From: Planctomycetota bacterium | GTDB taxonomy: Bacteria; Planctomycetota; UBA1135; GCA-002686595 | Length of the DNA stretch: 64,000 bases | NCBI GenBank assembly: GCA_002683825.1 | Contig: NYUD01000016.1 | Span: 26,187-90,186 of the forward strand | Reading direction: 5' to 3' | Part shown: positions 8,192-18,159 of the stretch, piece after piece | Numbering within the stretch: the stretch's first letter is position 1 | How the letters are laid out: every line of letters starts with the position of its first letter | The notes under the pieces: model-generated | What the model was told of the DNA's origin: nothing | Database searches by the model: none | The model's input: the letters and a program-made list of their open reading frames with translations, nothing else | Translations under genes and position numbers: made by a program

Positions 8192-9556
8192 GTGAGTTTC
8201 TCCGAACGCGAAATCCTCGAGACCGTACGCATGGTCGAGCTTGAAACCCTCGACATCCGCACGACGACGCTCGGAATCAGTCTTCTGGACTGCGCGGACC
8301 CGGACCTGGAGAGCGCCTGCGAGAAGGTCTACACGAAGATCAGGCACCACGCCAAGGACCTCGTTCGTGTGGCCGACTCCATCGGCTCCGACTACGGTGT
8401 TCCCATCGTCAACAAGCGTATCGCCGTCACCCCCATCGCCTGGGTCGGGGCCGCCAGCGGGGCCGATGATTTCACACCCCTTGCTCGCGCCCTCGACGCG
8501 GCCGCGCACGAGGTAGGTGTGGATTTCATCGGGGGCTTCAGCGCGTACGTCGAGAAAGGGTTCACGAAGGCTGACGATGTGCTCTTTCGTTCCATTCCTC
8601 GAGCCTTGTCGGAGACCGAGCATGTCTGTGGGTCGGTCGTCCTGGCCAGCACGCACGCCGGCATCAACATGGATGCGATCGCACGCTTCGTCGAGGTCGT
8701 CAAGGAAGCGGCGGAACGAACGGCGGACCGCGGAGGGTTGGCCTGCACCAAGCTGGTCTGTTTCTGCAACGCCGTGCCCGACAACCCGTTCGTGGCGGGG
8801 GCCCACATCGGCGTCGGCGAACCGGAGACGGTGTTGAGCGTCGGCGTCTCCGGGCCGGGCGTCGTGCGTTCGGCGCTGCAGCGGCTGGGGGTGGATGCGG
8901 ACCTCCTGGCGTGCGCGGAGACCATCAAGCGCACGGCATTCAAGGTGGCCCGCATGGGCGAGCTCGTCGGGCGTGAGGCGGCGCGGCGCCTGGGAACCAG
9001 CTTCGGGATCGTCGACCTCAGCCTGGCGCCGACGCCGGCGGAAGGCGACTCGGTGGCTGCGATCCTGGAGGCGATCGGCATCGATCGCGCCGGCAGCGCC
9101 GGGTCCACGGCAGCCCTGGCACTGCTGACCGATGCCGTGAAGAAGGGCGGCGCCATGGCCTCCTCGAGCGTGGGCGGTCTATCCGGGGCGTTCATCCCCG
9201 TGTCGGAGGACCGGGGCATGATCGATGCCGTCGCCGAGGGAGCGCTGAGCCTGGCCAAGCTCGAGGCGATGACCGCGGTGTGCTCGGTCGGACTGGACAT
9301 GGTCGCGGTGCCCGGCGACACGCCGAACGACGTCCTTCTGGGCATCATCGCCGACGAGATGGCGATCGGGATGGTGAACCACAAGACGACCGCCGTGCGC
9401 ATTGTCCCGGTTCCGGGGAAGGGTGTCGGGGAAACCGTCGAGTGGGGCGGACTCCTGGGGACGGGCATCGTTCAGGATCCGGGCAGATTCGGCTGCGGGC
9501 GCTTGTACGAGCGCGGGGGGCGGATTCCGGCGCCCCTGCAGGGGTATCGGAATTGA
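8192..9556 (+). CDS. UPF0210/DUF711 family protein (PFL-like fold)
   Basis: [27 protein letters not shown]...[12 protein letters not shown]...[24 protein letters not shown]...[18 protein letters not shown] start at 8192, in frame with the over-extended 7778 ORF. Confidence 0.88.
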   Translation: MSFSEREILETVRMVELETLDIRTTTLGISLLDCADPDLESACEKVYTKIRHHAKDLVRVADSIGSDYGVPIVNKRIAVTPIAWVGAASGADDFTPLARALDAAAHEVGVDFIGGFSAYVEKGFTKADDVLFRSIPRALSETEHVCGSVVLASTHAGINMDAIARFVEVVKEAAERTADRGGLACTKLVCFCNAVPDNPFVAGAHIGVGEPETVLSVGVSGPGVVRSALQRLGVDADLLACAETIKRTAFKVARMGELVGREAARRLGTSFGIVDLSLAPTPAEGDSVAAILEAIGIDRAGSAGSTAALALLTDAVKKGGAMASSSVGGLSGAFIPVSEDRGMIDAVAEGALSLAKLEAMTAVCSVGLDMVAVPGDTPNDVLLGIIADEMAIGMVNHKTTAVRIVPVPGKGVGETVEWGGLLGTGIVQDPGRFGCGRLYERGGRIPAPLQGYRN

Positions 9557-9696
9557 GCGGGAGTTGCGCGCGGAGTTCGCGTCGAGAAGCGACGGGGTGA
9601 GGAAGGATCGGGTGGGGCAGCAAACGGAGCGGATGGCTCCCGGGAGGCTTTCTTCCTTCTGCTCCCATTCGCTCCACCGCTCGATTTGAGTCCGAC

Positions 9697-11436
9697 TCAA
9701 CGCATTTTCAGGCGCAGGAGATCCAGGTTGGTGCGGGCGTCGGTTTGCGCCGTCTCGAAGCGCCGGCGGTCGTCGGCGGTGAGGTCTTGCGCCCCGAGTC
9801 GTTCCCGGGCCTCTTGCGCACTCCGTTCGTACATGCTGTGCGCGAGCTCGTAGTCGCGCTCGAGGTAGTAGTGCAGCATGACGGCCGTGTCGTTCAGCAC
9901 CTGCGGGTCTTCGGGGCTCAGGTCCAGGGCGCGCCGGTAGGCAGTGAACGCTTGCTCGCAAAGCTCCGTGAAGTGTTCGTGCTGGGCCGGATCTTCGCGC
10001 ATTCGCTCGGCCGCGTCGCGCAGGAAGAGCCCCATGTTGTTCCAGTAACGTACCTCGTCCCGGGCCGTCTCTGCACAGATCTCGGAGAGCACCGCGCGAT
10101 CGAGCAGGCGCTCTCGCGGGGTCTGGTCGATCATCCAATCGAGTTTGGCGAGATTCAGTTCGAGGTCCCGTTGCATCTCCTTCACGATCGAGGGGGGATC
10201 GATCTCCCAACCCCGGCGCAGCGCCTTGCAAGCGCCCGGATAGTCGCCCGCGGCGTAGCGACAGAGCCCCACGTAGTGCCAGGCGTTGGCCGCCTCCGGC
10301 AGCTTTTCCAGGCTTTCAAGGAATGCCCGCTCGGCGCTCCGGGTGCGTTCGGCTTCGAAGCGCGCCCATCCCAACCACCACAGAAGCGTTCCGTCCCGTT
10401 CGTCCTCCAGGCCCGCGCGTGCGTGGAACGCGAGGGTGCCGGCTTCCAGGGCTCGCAGGAACGCCGGATGGGGGCCGTACCTCGCCATCTCGCCCCCCTC
10501 CTGTGGAGGGGACTGGAAGATGTTCAGAAGTTGCGCGTAGTCCGTCCCGTCGGGATCGAAGGCGATCGAGATCGCGTAGGCATCGGCCGCCTCCTCGAAG
10601 CGTTTCTTCCACATCAGGGCGTGGCCGAGTTCGAGGCCGGCCCGGGCCAGGGTGGTCCGCCCACCCTCGTCTTTCGGGATGGCGAGAACGTCCAGGGCCG
10701 TGCGGAACGCCTCTTCCCCCGCGAGCCGGTGGTTCTCCGCTTCGGTGCTCCAGGTTTCGCTCGGTGCCTCATCGGAGGGTTGTGCGAAGGGGTCGATCGG
10801 CGGGCGGTGGATGGCTGTGAACTGGGACATGGCGACCCGTCCCAGGGCGAGCCAGGCCACGCCGTCCCGGGGGAAAGCCCGAACCGCACCCTCGGCGGCG
10901 CTGCGCGCCAGTTCGTATTCACGGATCGACCAGGCCGAACGCGCTAGCCAGAGATAGGCATCGGGGAAGCGCTCTGCGGCCGTGTCGACCACGCTCTCCA
11001 GATGGGCGGTCGCGTCGATGAAGTTCATCTGCACGCTGCTGTCGCGGACTCCCGAACTCACGAGATCGCGGGCGCGACGCGCGAAAGCCATGCCGTAGAG
11101 GTAGTCGAGCTCGATCCCTTCATGGCCGGAGCGACGCAAGCTATCGATTCCATCGAGCGCGTCGTTGCTGCGCCCCTGGTCCATCCAGGCGCGTAACACC
11201 CACATGCGCGTTTCGAGAGACGGTGAGCGATGACCGGCCCGTTCGAAGAGCCGCAGCGCATCGTCCGGACGTCCCTGACGAAGGAGTGCGCGCCCCTCTT
11301 CGATCTGGGCCGCAACTTCCCGGTCGATCTCGTCGGGAGAACGTAGCGCACATGCGGTCGAGCCGCACGTCCAGCCGACGAGAAGAACGCCTGCCGCGGA
11401 CAGGGGGAGGAGACCGCGCGAAGCCGGGCCTTTCAT
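9697..11436 (-). CDS. TPR-repeat putative lipoprotein
   Basis: Signal-like N-terminus with Cys; repeated TPR-like helices. Confidence 0.75.
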   Translation of the reverse strand: MKGPASRGLLPLSAAGVLLVGWTCGSTACALRSPDEIDREVAAQIEEGRALLRQGRPDDALRLFERAGHRSPSLETRMWVLRAWMDQGRSNDALDGIDSLRRSGHEGIELDYLYGMAFARRARDLVSSGVRDSSVQMNFIDATAHLESVVDTAAERFPDAYLWLARSAWSIREYELARSAAEGAVRAFPRDGVAWLALGRVAMSQFTAIHRPPIDPFAQPSDEAPSETWSTEAENHRLAGEEAFRTALDVLAIPKDEGGRTTLARAGLELGHALMWKKRFEEAADAYAISIAFDPDGTDYAQLLNIFQSPPQEGGEMARYGPHPAFLRALEAGTLAFHARAGLEDERDGTLLWWLGWARFEAERTRSAERAFLESLEKLPEAANAWHYVGLCRYAAGDYPGACKALRRGWEIDPPSIVKEMQRDLELNLAKLDWMIDQTPRERLLDRAVLSEICAETARDEVRYWNNMGLFLRDAAERMREDPAQHEHFTELCEQAFTAYRRALDLSPEDPQVLNDTAVMLHYYLERDYELAHSMYERSAQEARERLGAQDLTADDRRRFETAQTDARTNLDLLRLKMR

Positions 11437-13559
11437 TGGGTTCGCTCTTCTTCGGAGGGCGCCGGAGATCCTGGTTCGACCGCGTCGGCCTCCGGCGCAC
11501 AGGGGCTGGACCAGCTGGCGTACACCTCGAATCCCGAGGTCCTGCCGGAGCGTTCTCCCCGCAACCAGGGCAGGAGCCCGTTGGTCAGGTCCGGACGGGG
11601 GTCCGGGCCGATCTCGTTCGCCAGCTCGATCCAGCTTCGGGCCGCCTCTTCGTCCCCGCGATGCAGAAACGTCAGGAGCCCCATGTTCTGGTGCGCGTCC
11701 CCCCAGGTGTTCTTCAGCTCCCAGAGCAAACTCTCCTGCCCCTTGTCGCCGTCCGAACGGGCGAGGCGTTGTTCCTCCTCACCGACCGATCTGCCGCCCA
11801 GTTCGATGCAGCGGGCGAGCAACGTCTCGGCGGTGTCGAGGTCGCGGTGGAGGTAGCGAACCAGGACCGCCGCGGCATCGTTGGCCAGGCGCAGGTCTTC
11901 GGGGGAGAGTTCGACCGCAGCGCGATAGCTTTCCCAGCTGCGCTCCATGACCCGTCGCGCACGTTCGAAGCGCGAGTGGGACGCGAGCAGGAAGAGCTGG
12001 CGATCCTCCGGGCTGAAGGGTTCGGATCCGGCGCTGCCGGCCAGCATTCGCAGCTCCTGCCGCGCCGCCGGGTCGTCGGCGTTGGTCCGGGCGAATGCGG
12101 CCCGGCACAGGCGTTGGCCCTGCTGTTCCAGTTCGAGCGCCGCCCGCCGCAACGAGTCGGCTGCGTTCTGGGCCCAGCGCGGTTCGAAGGGTTGCAGCCC
12201 GCGCTGGATTTCCGACATCTCTCCTGCGGAAAGCCAATCCGAGCGGCGGCGATACCTCTTGGCGACTTCCTGCAGGCCGCGGACCCCGTTCTCGAGGATC
12301 CCCGAGATCGACCACTCGATTCCGCCATCGATGAGTTCGTTCATCGACAGGAACTCCCTGCGGGCAACCTCGAGGTTGTCCTGGGAGAGTGCACACCAAC
12401 CGCGCGCGTTGCGACAGCAAGTCTCGTAGGACAGGCAGTCCTCGGCCTGTGAGGAGTCCAGTTCGCGGCAGCGGCGAAAACCCGCTTCGGCCCGCTCGAA
12501 CTCGCTCGTGAGCAGCCCCGGGTCTTCGCTCTGCATCCGCTCCAGCGCGAGCGAGAAGCGTTCCAGGGACTCGTACCAGTAGCCCGAAGCGATGCTCGGG
12601 TTGTGCGCGGTGTAGCTGGCGAAGGCGGCCACGACGCCGTGTTTGCCTTCCGTGCGTCGCGCGACACGGGCCAGGGCTTCCATCAACCGGGGGTTGGTCG
12701 GCAAGCGCGCCAGGGCGCGCTCCAGCAAGTCGCGCGCTTCGCTCAGGCGCTCGCTCATCTCGAAGAGCTCGGCCAGAGAGAGCCAGACCCACGGATCGTC
12801 CGAGGCGCGTCCAAGGAGTTGCATCAACGCGACCTCCGCTTCGTTCTGCAGTGCGGCCGCGCTTTCTTCGTCACTCTCCCGGGCGGCGACGTAGGCGGTG
12901 TAGGCCGTTTCAGCGAGGATGCGCTCGGGCAGGAGCAACGAGGGCGTGTCGGCGGTGGGCCCCTCGTGCTGGAGGGCGGCCATCCCCTGGCGTGCGAACT
13001 CCAGGGCGGAGTCGGTGTTTCGAAGCAGCCACGCACAGCGCGCCGCGCCGAAGAGCGTATGGGCGGAGGTTTCCGCCTTTCGGTAGGCCTCGAACGCTTC
13101 GCTCAGGAGCGCATCGATCCACTCCCGGGACCGGCCACCACGGCGCGCGTTCTCCGCCAGCTTGAAACTGCCGTCGGCTTTCATGAGCCGCGCATCGCGG
13201 TTGTCCGGGGCGAGGCGGAGCACGTGGTCGATGGCCACGAGGCCGTCTTCGACCCGTTCGTCGGCGAGGGCGGTGGCGGCGAGCTCGAGATAGTGGGTGA
13301 TGAGCAGCTCGTCCAGGACCCGCCGAGCTTCCTCGAACTCCCCCTCCCGGACGAGCTCGATGGTCCGCGACCGGCGTTCCTCGAAGAGGGCTTCTCTCTC
13401 GTCCTGTTGGTTTTCCTCCGCGTCCTCGGATTGGGCCGCCGGGGCAGCCGTCGAGGGCGTGGGGGGCAGGGGGCCCGACAAGAGGGCCAGCGACGCGAGG
13501 GTGTTGGTGATCAATGGAGTCTCGACCTGTGGGTTCCATGCCGGAGCGGCAAACGCCAC
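11433..13559 (-). CDS. TPR-repeat protein
   Basis: Multiple TPR-like repeats; 4-nt overlap with 9697-11436. Confidence 0.75.
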   Translation of the reverse strand: MAFAAPAWNPQVETPLITNTLASLALLSGPLPPTPSTAAPAAQSEDAEENQQDEREALFEERRSRTIELVREGEFEEARRVLDELLITHYLELAATALADERVEDGLVAIDHVLRLAPDNRDARLMKADGSFKLAENARRGGRSREWIDALLSEAFEAYRKAETSAHTLFGAARCAWLLRNTDSALEFARQGMAALQHEGPTADTPSLLLPERILAETAYTAYVAARESDEESAAALQNEAEVALMQLLGRASDDPWVWLSLAELFEMSERLSEARDLLERALARLPTNPRLMEALARVARRTEGKHGVVAAFASYTAHNPSIASGYWYESLERFSLALERMQSEDPGLLTSEFERAEAGFRRCRELDSSQAEDCLSYETCCRNARGWCALSQDNLEVARREFLSMNELIDGGIEWSISGILENGVRGLQEVAKRYRRRSDWLSAGEMSEIQRGLQPFEPRWAQNAADSLRRAALELEQQGQRLCRAAFARTNADDPAARQELRMLAGSAGSEPFSPEDRQLFLLASHSRFERARRVMERSWESYRAAVELSPEDLRLANDAAAVLVRYLHRDLDTAETLLARCIELGGRSVGEEEQRLARSDGDKGQESLLWELKNTWGDAHQNMGLLTFLHRGDEEAARSWIELANEIGPDPRPDLTNGLLPWLRGERSGRTSGFEVYASWSSPCAPEADAVEPGSPAPSEEERTQ

Positions 13560-13663
13560 GTCACATCGCCAAGGGGGGGGCCGGCCCGTTGATTCTAGCC
13601 GCAGCGGGGGCTCCCCCTACACGTTGCCGCCCCGGCTCGCTATACATCTGGGTCGGGGAAGAT

Positions 13664-13675
13664 CCAAGATCTTGG
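13664..13675. repeat. Perfect 12-bp palindrome CCAAGATCTTGG in divergent intergenic region
   Basis: Read directly; between the divergent genes at 13559(-) and 13734(+). Confidence 0.5.
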
Positions 13676-13733
13676 GCTACGGCGGGGAATACCACCCCGG
13701 CCGGTACGTCCGCCTGACCCCGCACCTGCTCCT

Positions 13734-16700
13734 GTGACTGCCTGGAAACGACCCTTGTCCTCGATTCTCGCCCACCTCTCGCGCGTCCTGCCCGCTGCCA
13801 TCGCCGGGGCATTCATCGCTTCCGGCTGCGACGGCAACGTCGCCTGCGTCTTCTCGCCGCAGGGCTGCGGGGCCGGCTCCGACGCGCCCCTGGGCGGAAA
13901 TCCAGCCGGGACGCCCTTCACGGGGATGAAGATCGTGGACTTGCCGCCCGTGATCGAGAGTCTCTTTCCGGGGCAGGGCAACCACCCCGGTTCGACGCCC
14001 ATCGTCATCATCTTCTCCGAATCGATGCAAGTCGCGAGCCTTCAGAGTGCCTTCGAGCTCGTCACGCTGGCCGGGGGCGTCATCGGTCCCGGGTTCCCGT
14101 TGACGGGGCAGCTCTTGGCGGAGGGGCGGGTGTTCGTCGCCTTCGCCCCCGAGGAACTGGAAATCAACGACTACCAGGTCCGCCCGACCGGCATGCCGGT
14201 GCCCATGGACATGACCGGACAGGAGGCCCAGCTCGGCCTGGACCCTGTGATCAACTTCACCGTCAGCGCGGACGCTCCGATCGATCCCCAGCTGGTCGCG
14301 AACTTTCCCGGTGACGTCGCGAGTACGACGGGCGCGAGCGAGACGGGGGACATCGTGGTCGTTTTCGATCGTCCGGTCGACGAATCGAGCGTCGACGCGA
14401 ACTCGTTCGTCGTCGACGACAACGGGACCATTCTGACGATGCCGGTCATCACCCCCTTGACGGTCGGCGTTCCACCGGCGGTGGTCACCGACACCCGGGT
14501 GTTCATCATGCGGGCGCCGGGACTGGATGTGGGGGGAAGCGTGTCCGTCACGCTCTCACCCGCCTCTGCCCGGATCGTCGACACGACCCCCCAGGCGAAC
14601 GCCTTGATCGAGCAGTTCTTCGAATTCACCGTGACCGATCTCGCCACCCCGGTCTCGGGTCTGGTGCTTTCGGATCCCTCAAACGCGGTGGGTTCGGCCA
14701 ACCTCACGCCAGGGGGGGCGAATGAGTTCGAGATCGACGTGGCCTTGACGGGTGCGCAGGTGAACGACTTCATCGACGTCTTCGTGTTCGGTGAGAACGC
14801 CGATCTGACCCGGCGGATCGCGGTGCGCGGCAGCTTCACGATCGATGCCTTGCTGCCCGATCCCGCCAATCCCACGATATTGCGGACGGAGCCATTCGGG
14901 TTGGCGGCGGTCCCCCTTGTGGTCGCCGCCGATCCCCGCTTTGCCGACGGGTTGCTGGACATCGGCTTTCGGCTCGGTCGTCCGGGCGGGCAGCGTTCGG
15001 CACTGCGCTTGCTCGATGTGACTCCGGCCACACCGCTGGTCGATGATTCCATCCTCCAGGACACGACGGGGCCGGTGGTTCTCGAGCTCCTGCTCTCCGG
15101 CGGTTCCCTCACCACCGCTCGCTCCGACGCTCGCGATCTGGCGATCGCCGGTCGCGCCAGCGAGAGGATCCGGGCGGTCGAAGTTCTCGCCGGGGGAATG
15201 TCCAACGAGCTCACGGTCGGCGAACCTGCTCCCGTGGCGGGAACGGCGGGTGGGTTGTTTCTGACCGCGCCCGTTCCGTTGGGTGTGATCGATGGGGGCA
15301 GCACCCTCTTCACGCTCACGGCCTTCGACGAGGCGCTCAACCCCTCCGCGCCACTCACGGGGACGTTCGAGCAACTGGGCGCCGTGCGCCCGGGGGGGCG
15401 CGGCGGCTCGATGCTGGAGATCGAGGTCTTCGATGTCGGAACGCTCGTGAGGCTCCCCGGCGCGACGGTGCTCGTGAATTCGGACGCGGGGGACGGCGTC
15501 AACTTTCCCCCGTTCTCCTCCGGGATGACGGACGGCAACGGATCGGTTGCACTGCCCTTTGACCCGGGAGCGGCGGCCGTGATCGTGACGGTGGATCTTG
15601 CGGGCTACGACCTGTTCACGGTGCACGGCCTCACGCTGCACGGCCTCATGGACACGGCGCTGTCGGTCCCGTTGCTGGCGATGGGCAACAGCTTGGCCAC
15701 TTCCTCGGGAGTCGTCAGCAGTCTGGATCCGAACGTCGTATTGCTTCTACCACTTCTCGATGGAAAGCTTTCCGACACCCGTTTTCCGTCGGATTTGAAC
15801 CGTTCGATTTCGACCGACCTCTGCGGAATCGGCGTGCCCCTTTCCTGCCCCTTCGGACCGAGCCTGATCCGGGCCGGCGCCATCGGTGCTCAGGCCTTCC
15901 TTGCGGGCGATCTCTCGTTGAGCGGGATGGAAACCAACTTTGCCGAGCGGTTGATCGAGGCCTTCGACGTCAGCCTTCCCCTCGACATCGCCGAGCCCGG
16001 CCAGACCATCATCAATCAGATCGAGATCGAGACGTTGTTGCGCGAAACGGCCCCGGCCCAGGAAGAGGCGCCGGTCGCGCTGCAGGACCTCGATTTCGAT
16101 GCCTCCTCGGTGAGCCGGGTGGACCTCGATAACCTCGACGACGATCCGCTCACGACGGGAGCCCCGCGGGTCGCGGGCGAGACCGTCGTCTCGGGTTTGA
16201 CCGGGCCCCTGGTCGTCGGCAGCGGCATATCGATCGATCTGGGGGGTGGGATGTGGATGGTGCGTTCGGCCTATCCGGGGATCCTCAACCGGTCCGGCTT
16301 CCTCGGTCGGGACGCCACGGCGGAGGAGCGCCTGCGCCTTCGCTTCGAGGTGCGCGATGTCAACGGCAACGCCTCGGGGCGCCGGCCCTTGATCTCGACG
16401 CTCCCCGCGGCCCCCGTCCCGCCCATCGTGCTGCAGAACGTGCCCCAGCTCGTCGCGCCCACGACCAACACGGGCCCGCTACCCTTCACGCTTGAATTGA
16501 CCAACGAGACGCCCGTCGAGAGCGAGGGCTTCTACCGGGTCGAGCTGGACGATGGAGTGCGCGGCTGGGTTCTGTGGCGCAGCGTCACCTCGGGCACCGG
16601 CAACGTCCTCGTGCGGGTCGTGCAGCCGGGTGGGACGCCCCTGAACGCCGGGGCGCTGACGGTGGATATTGCGACTTTTTATACAGAAAATGCCGCCCTC

Positions 16701-16781
16701 GATTCCTTCCTGTGGACCGACCTCGAGAACCTGAACGACAGCTATACCCGGGCCGAAACGCAATCGCTCGAGTCTCCTTGA
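13734..16781 (+). CDS. Secreted lipoprotein with bacterial Ig-like (Big_5/SbsA-like) domains
   Basis: Lipobox-like IASGC; PVIESLFPGQGNHPGSTPIVIIFSESMQ repeats; GTG start. Confidence 0.7.
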   Translation: MTAWKRPLSSILAHLSRVLPAAIAGAFIASGCDGNVACVFSPQGCGAGSDAPLGGNPAGTPFTGMKIVDLPPVIESLFPGQGNHPGSTPIVIIFSESMQVASLQSAFELVTLAGGVIGPGFPLTGQLLAEGRVFVAFAPEELEINDYQVRPTGMPVPMDMTGQEAQLGLDPVINFTVSADAPIDPQLVANFPGDVASTTGASETGDIVVVFDRPVDESSVDANSFVVDDNGTILTMPVITPLTVGVPPAVVTDTRVFIMRAPGLDVGGSVSVTLSPASARIVDTTPQANALIEQFFEFTVTDLATPVSGLVLSDPSNAVGSANLTPGGANEFEIDVALTGAQVNDFIDVFVFGENADLTRRIAVRGSFTIDALLPDPANPTILRTEPFGLAAVPLVVAADPRFADGLLDIGFRLGRPGGQRSALRLLDVTPATPLVDDSILQDTTGPVVLELLLSGGSLTTARSDARDLAIAGRASERIRAVEVLAGGMSNELTVGEPAPVAGTAGGLFLTAPVPLGVIDGGSTLFTLTAFDEALNPSAPLTGTFEQLGAVRPGGRGGSMLEIEVFDVGTLVRLPGATVLVNSDAGDGVNFPPFSSGMTDGNGSVALPFDPGAAAVIVTVDLAGYDLFTVHGLTLHGLMDTALSVPLLAMGNSLATSSGVVSSLDPNVVLLLPLLDGKLSDTRFPSDLNRSISTDLCGIGVPLSCPFGPSLIRAGAIGAQAFLAGDLSLSGMETNFAERLIEAFDVSLPLDIAEPGQTIINQIEIETLLRETAPAQEEAPVALQDLDFDASSVSRVDLDNLDDDPLTTGAPRVAGETVVSGLTGPLVVGSGISIDLGGGMWMVRSAYPGILNRSGFLGRDATAEERLRLRFEVRDVNGNASGRRPLISTLPAAPVPPIVLQNVPQLVAPTTNTGPLPFTLELTNETPVESEGFYRVELDDGVRGWVLWRSVTSGTGNVLVRVVQPGGTPLNAGALTVDIATFYTENAALDSFLWTDLENLNDSYTRAETQSLESP

Positions 16782-16873
16782 ATCGAGTGGAGGTTGCCTG
16801 ACACCGCGCGGCCCGATTTAGCTGGTTCCGCGACCTCCAGGCGTTAGAGTCGGCCCACCGCGAGATTCTCACC

Positions 16874-17518
16874 ATGACCGACCGCCTTTCCACCGTTCGC
16901 TCTCGTTCTGGACGCCCTTCCCCGGTGTGCGGGTCGGTCTGCGCCGCTTGGCTCGCCCTCGCCTTCACGGCCTGCCAGGCTCCGGTGGAAATGGGTCCCC
17001 GGAACGAGGTCCTCGGCGACTTCGAGCGACTGGCTCTACGCCAGCCGGCGGACATCGCCGTGGCCCCCGTACGCGACCAGACCGGAAAGGACAGCGTTCC
17101 CCGGGAGCTTGTCCGCGAGGCCTTTTCCGAGGTCCTTGTAGAGCGGCTATACAGCCCGCTCGCCTCCGAGTACGTGGACGCCAACTGGGTGGAGGCGTCC
17201 TTCCGGGGCACCCCCTCGCCGGATGGGTTGCTTCTGGTCGTGATCGAGACCTTCGATCCTTCGGGCCTCTACTCGAGCGGTCGCGTCCGGATCGGGGGCG
17301 AGGTCGTCCTCTTCGAGGGGGCGGACACCACCGGCGTCCGCCTGTGGAGCGTGGTCCTCGACCATGTGGTGGACCTCAGCCCCGGGCGGCGCGGCCCTCC
17401 CGCGCCTTCGGAGACCCTGATTCCCACGGCGGTTCAACGATTTGCGCGGGCCGCCCTCGAAAAACTCCCGGAACGCAGTCCGATCTCCGCCCACGAGGCC
17501 GATTCCCTCCCCGAATAG
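16874..17518 (+). CDS. Putative lipoprotein of unknown function
   Basis: Signal peptide followed by Cys (AFTACQAP); ATG start. Confidence 0.6.
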   Translation: MTDRLSTVRSRSGRPSPVCGSVCAAWLALAFTACQAPVEMGPRNEVLGDFERLALRQPADIAVAPVRDQTGKDSVPRELVREAFSEVLVERLYSPLASEYVDANWVEASFRGTPSPDGLLLVVIETFDPSGLYSSGRVRIGGEVVLFEGADTTGVRLWSVVLDHVVDLSPGRRGPPAPSETLIPTAVQRFARAALEKLPERSPISAHEADSLPE

Positions 17519-17743
17519 GGCGGCGGGGGGTTCTTCTCCGGGGCCCCGAACACTAGACTCCCCGGCTGGTCCGGATGTGACGGGGCGTTTCAAAGCCCCC
17601 GCGTCCGAGCTCGCCCAGGGGTTTTCGATCTCGACCTGTCGGCCGAGAGGCCCTTTGTGAGCACACCTTCGTTCCGGAGAAACCTTCCTCTGGAGCAAAG
17701 GCAAGTCGACCCGACGCAGGCGACTCATTTTAAGAGGAAAGCC

Positions 17744-18013
17744 ATGGCCATCACCGCCGAGCGCAAGAAGGAAATCATCACCGAATATGCAACCGAGCTC
17801 GGCGACACCGGTTCGCCCGAGGTTCAGGTTGCCATTTTGACCGAGCACATTCGCAACCTGACCGAGCATCTGAAAGTCCATCGCAAGGACTTCACATCCC
17901 GTCGCGGCCTTTTGGTGATGGTGGGCCAGCGCAGCAAACTTCTGCGCTACCTGAGGCGCCGCGACCCCTCTCGCTACCAGACGATCGTCAAACGTCTGGG
18001 ACTGCGACGCTAG
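17744..18013 (+). CDS. rpsO: 30S ribosomal protein S15
   Basis: [68 protein letters not shown] at 17744 after AAGAGG; upstream of pnp. Confidence 0.98.
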   Translation: MAITAERKKEIITEYATELGDTGSPEVQVAILTEHIRNLTEHLKVHRKDFTSRRGLLVMVGQRSKLLRYLRRRDPSRYQTIVKRLGLRR

Positions 18014-18159
18014 GCGCACGCCTGGCGCACAAGCGTGCCTGAAGGCCTGACAGCGGACGAGAACTTCACCGGGATCCGAGCGATCCCCCGAGCCCGGGCG
18101 CGCAGCGGAAACGAACGATCAAGTACGAGACGAGACAGAGAAAAGAGAAACGCAAGACG

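Noticed and set aside
8192-9556. Calling the BMC a glycyl radical (GRM) type because of the PFL-like fold
   Set aside because: No C-terminal glycyl-radical motif and no radical-SAM activase in the operon
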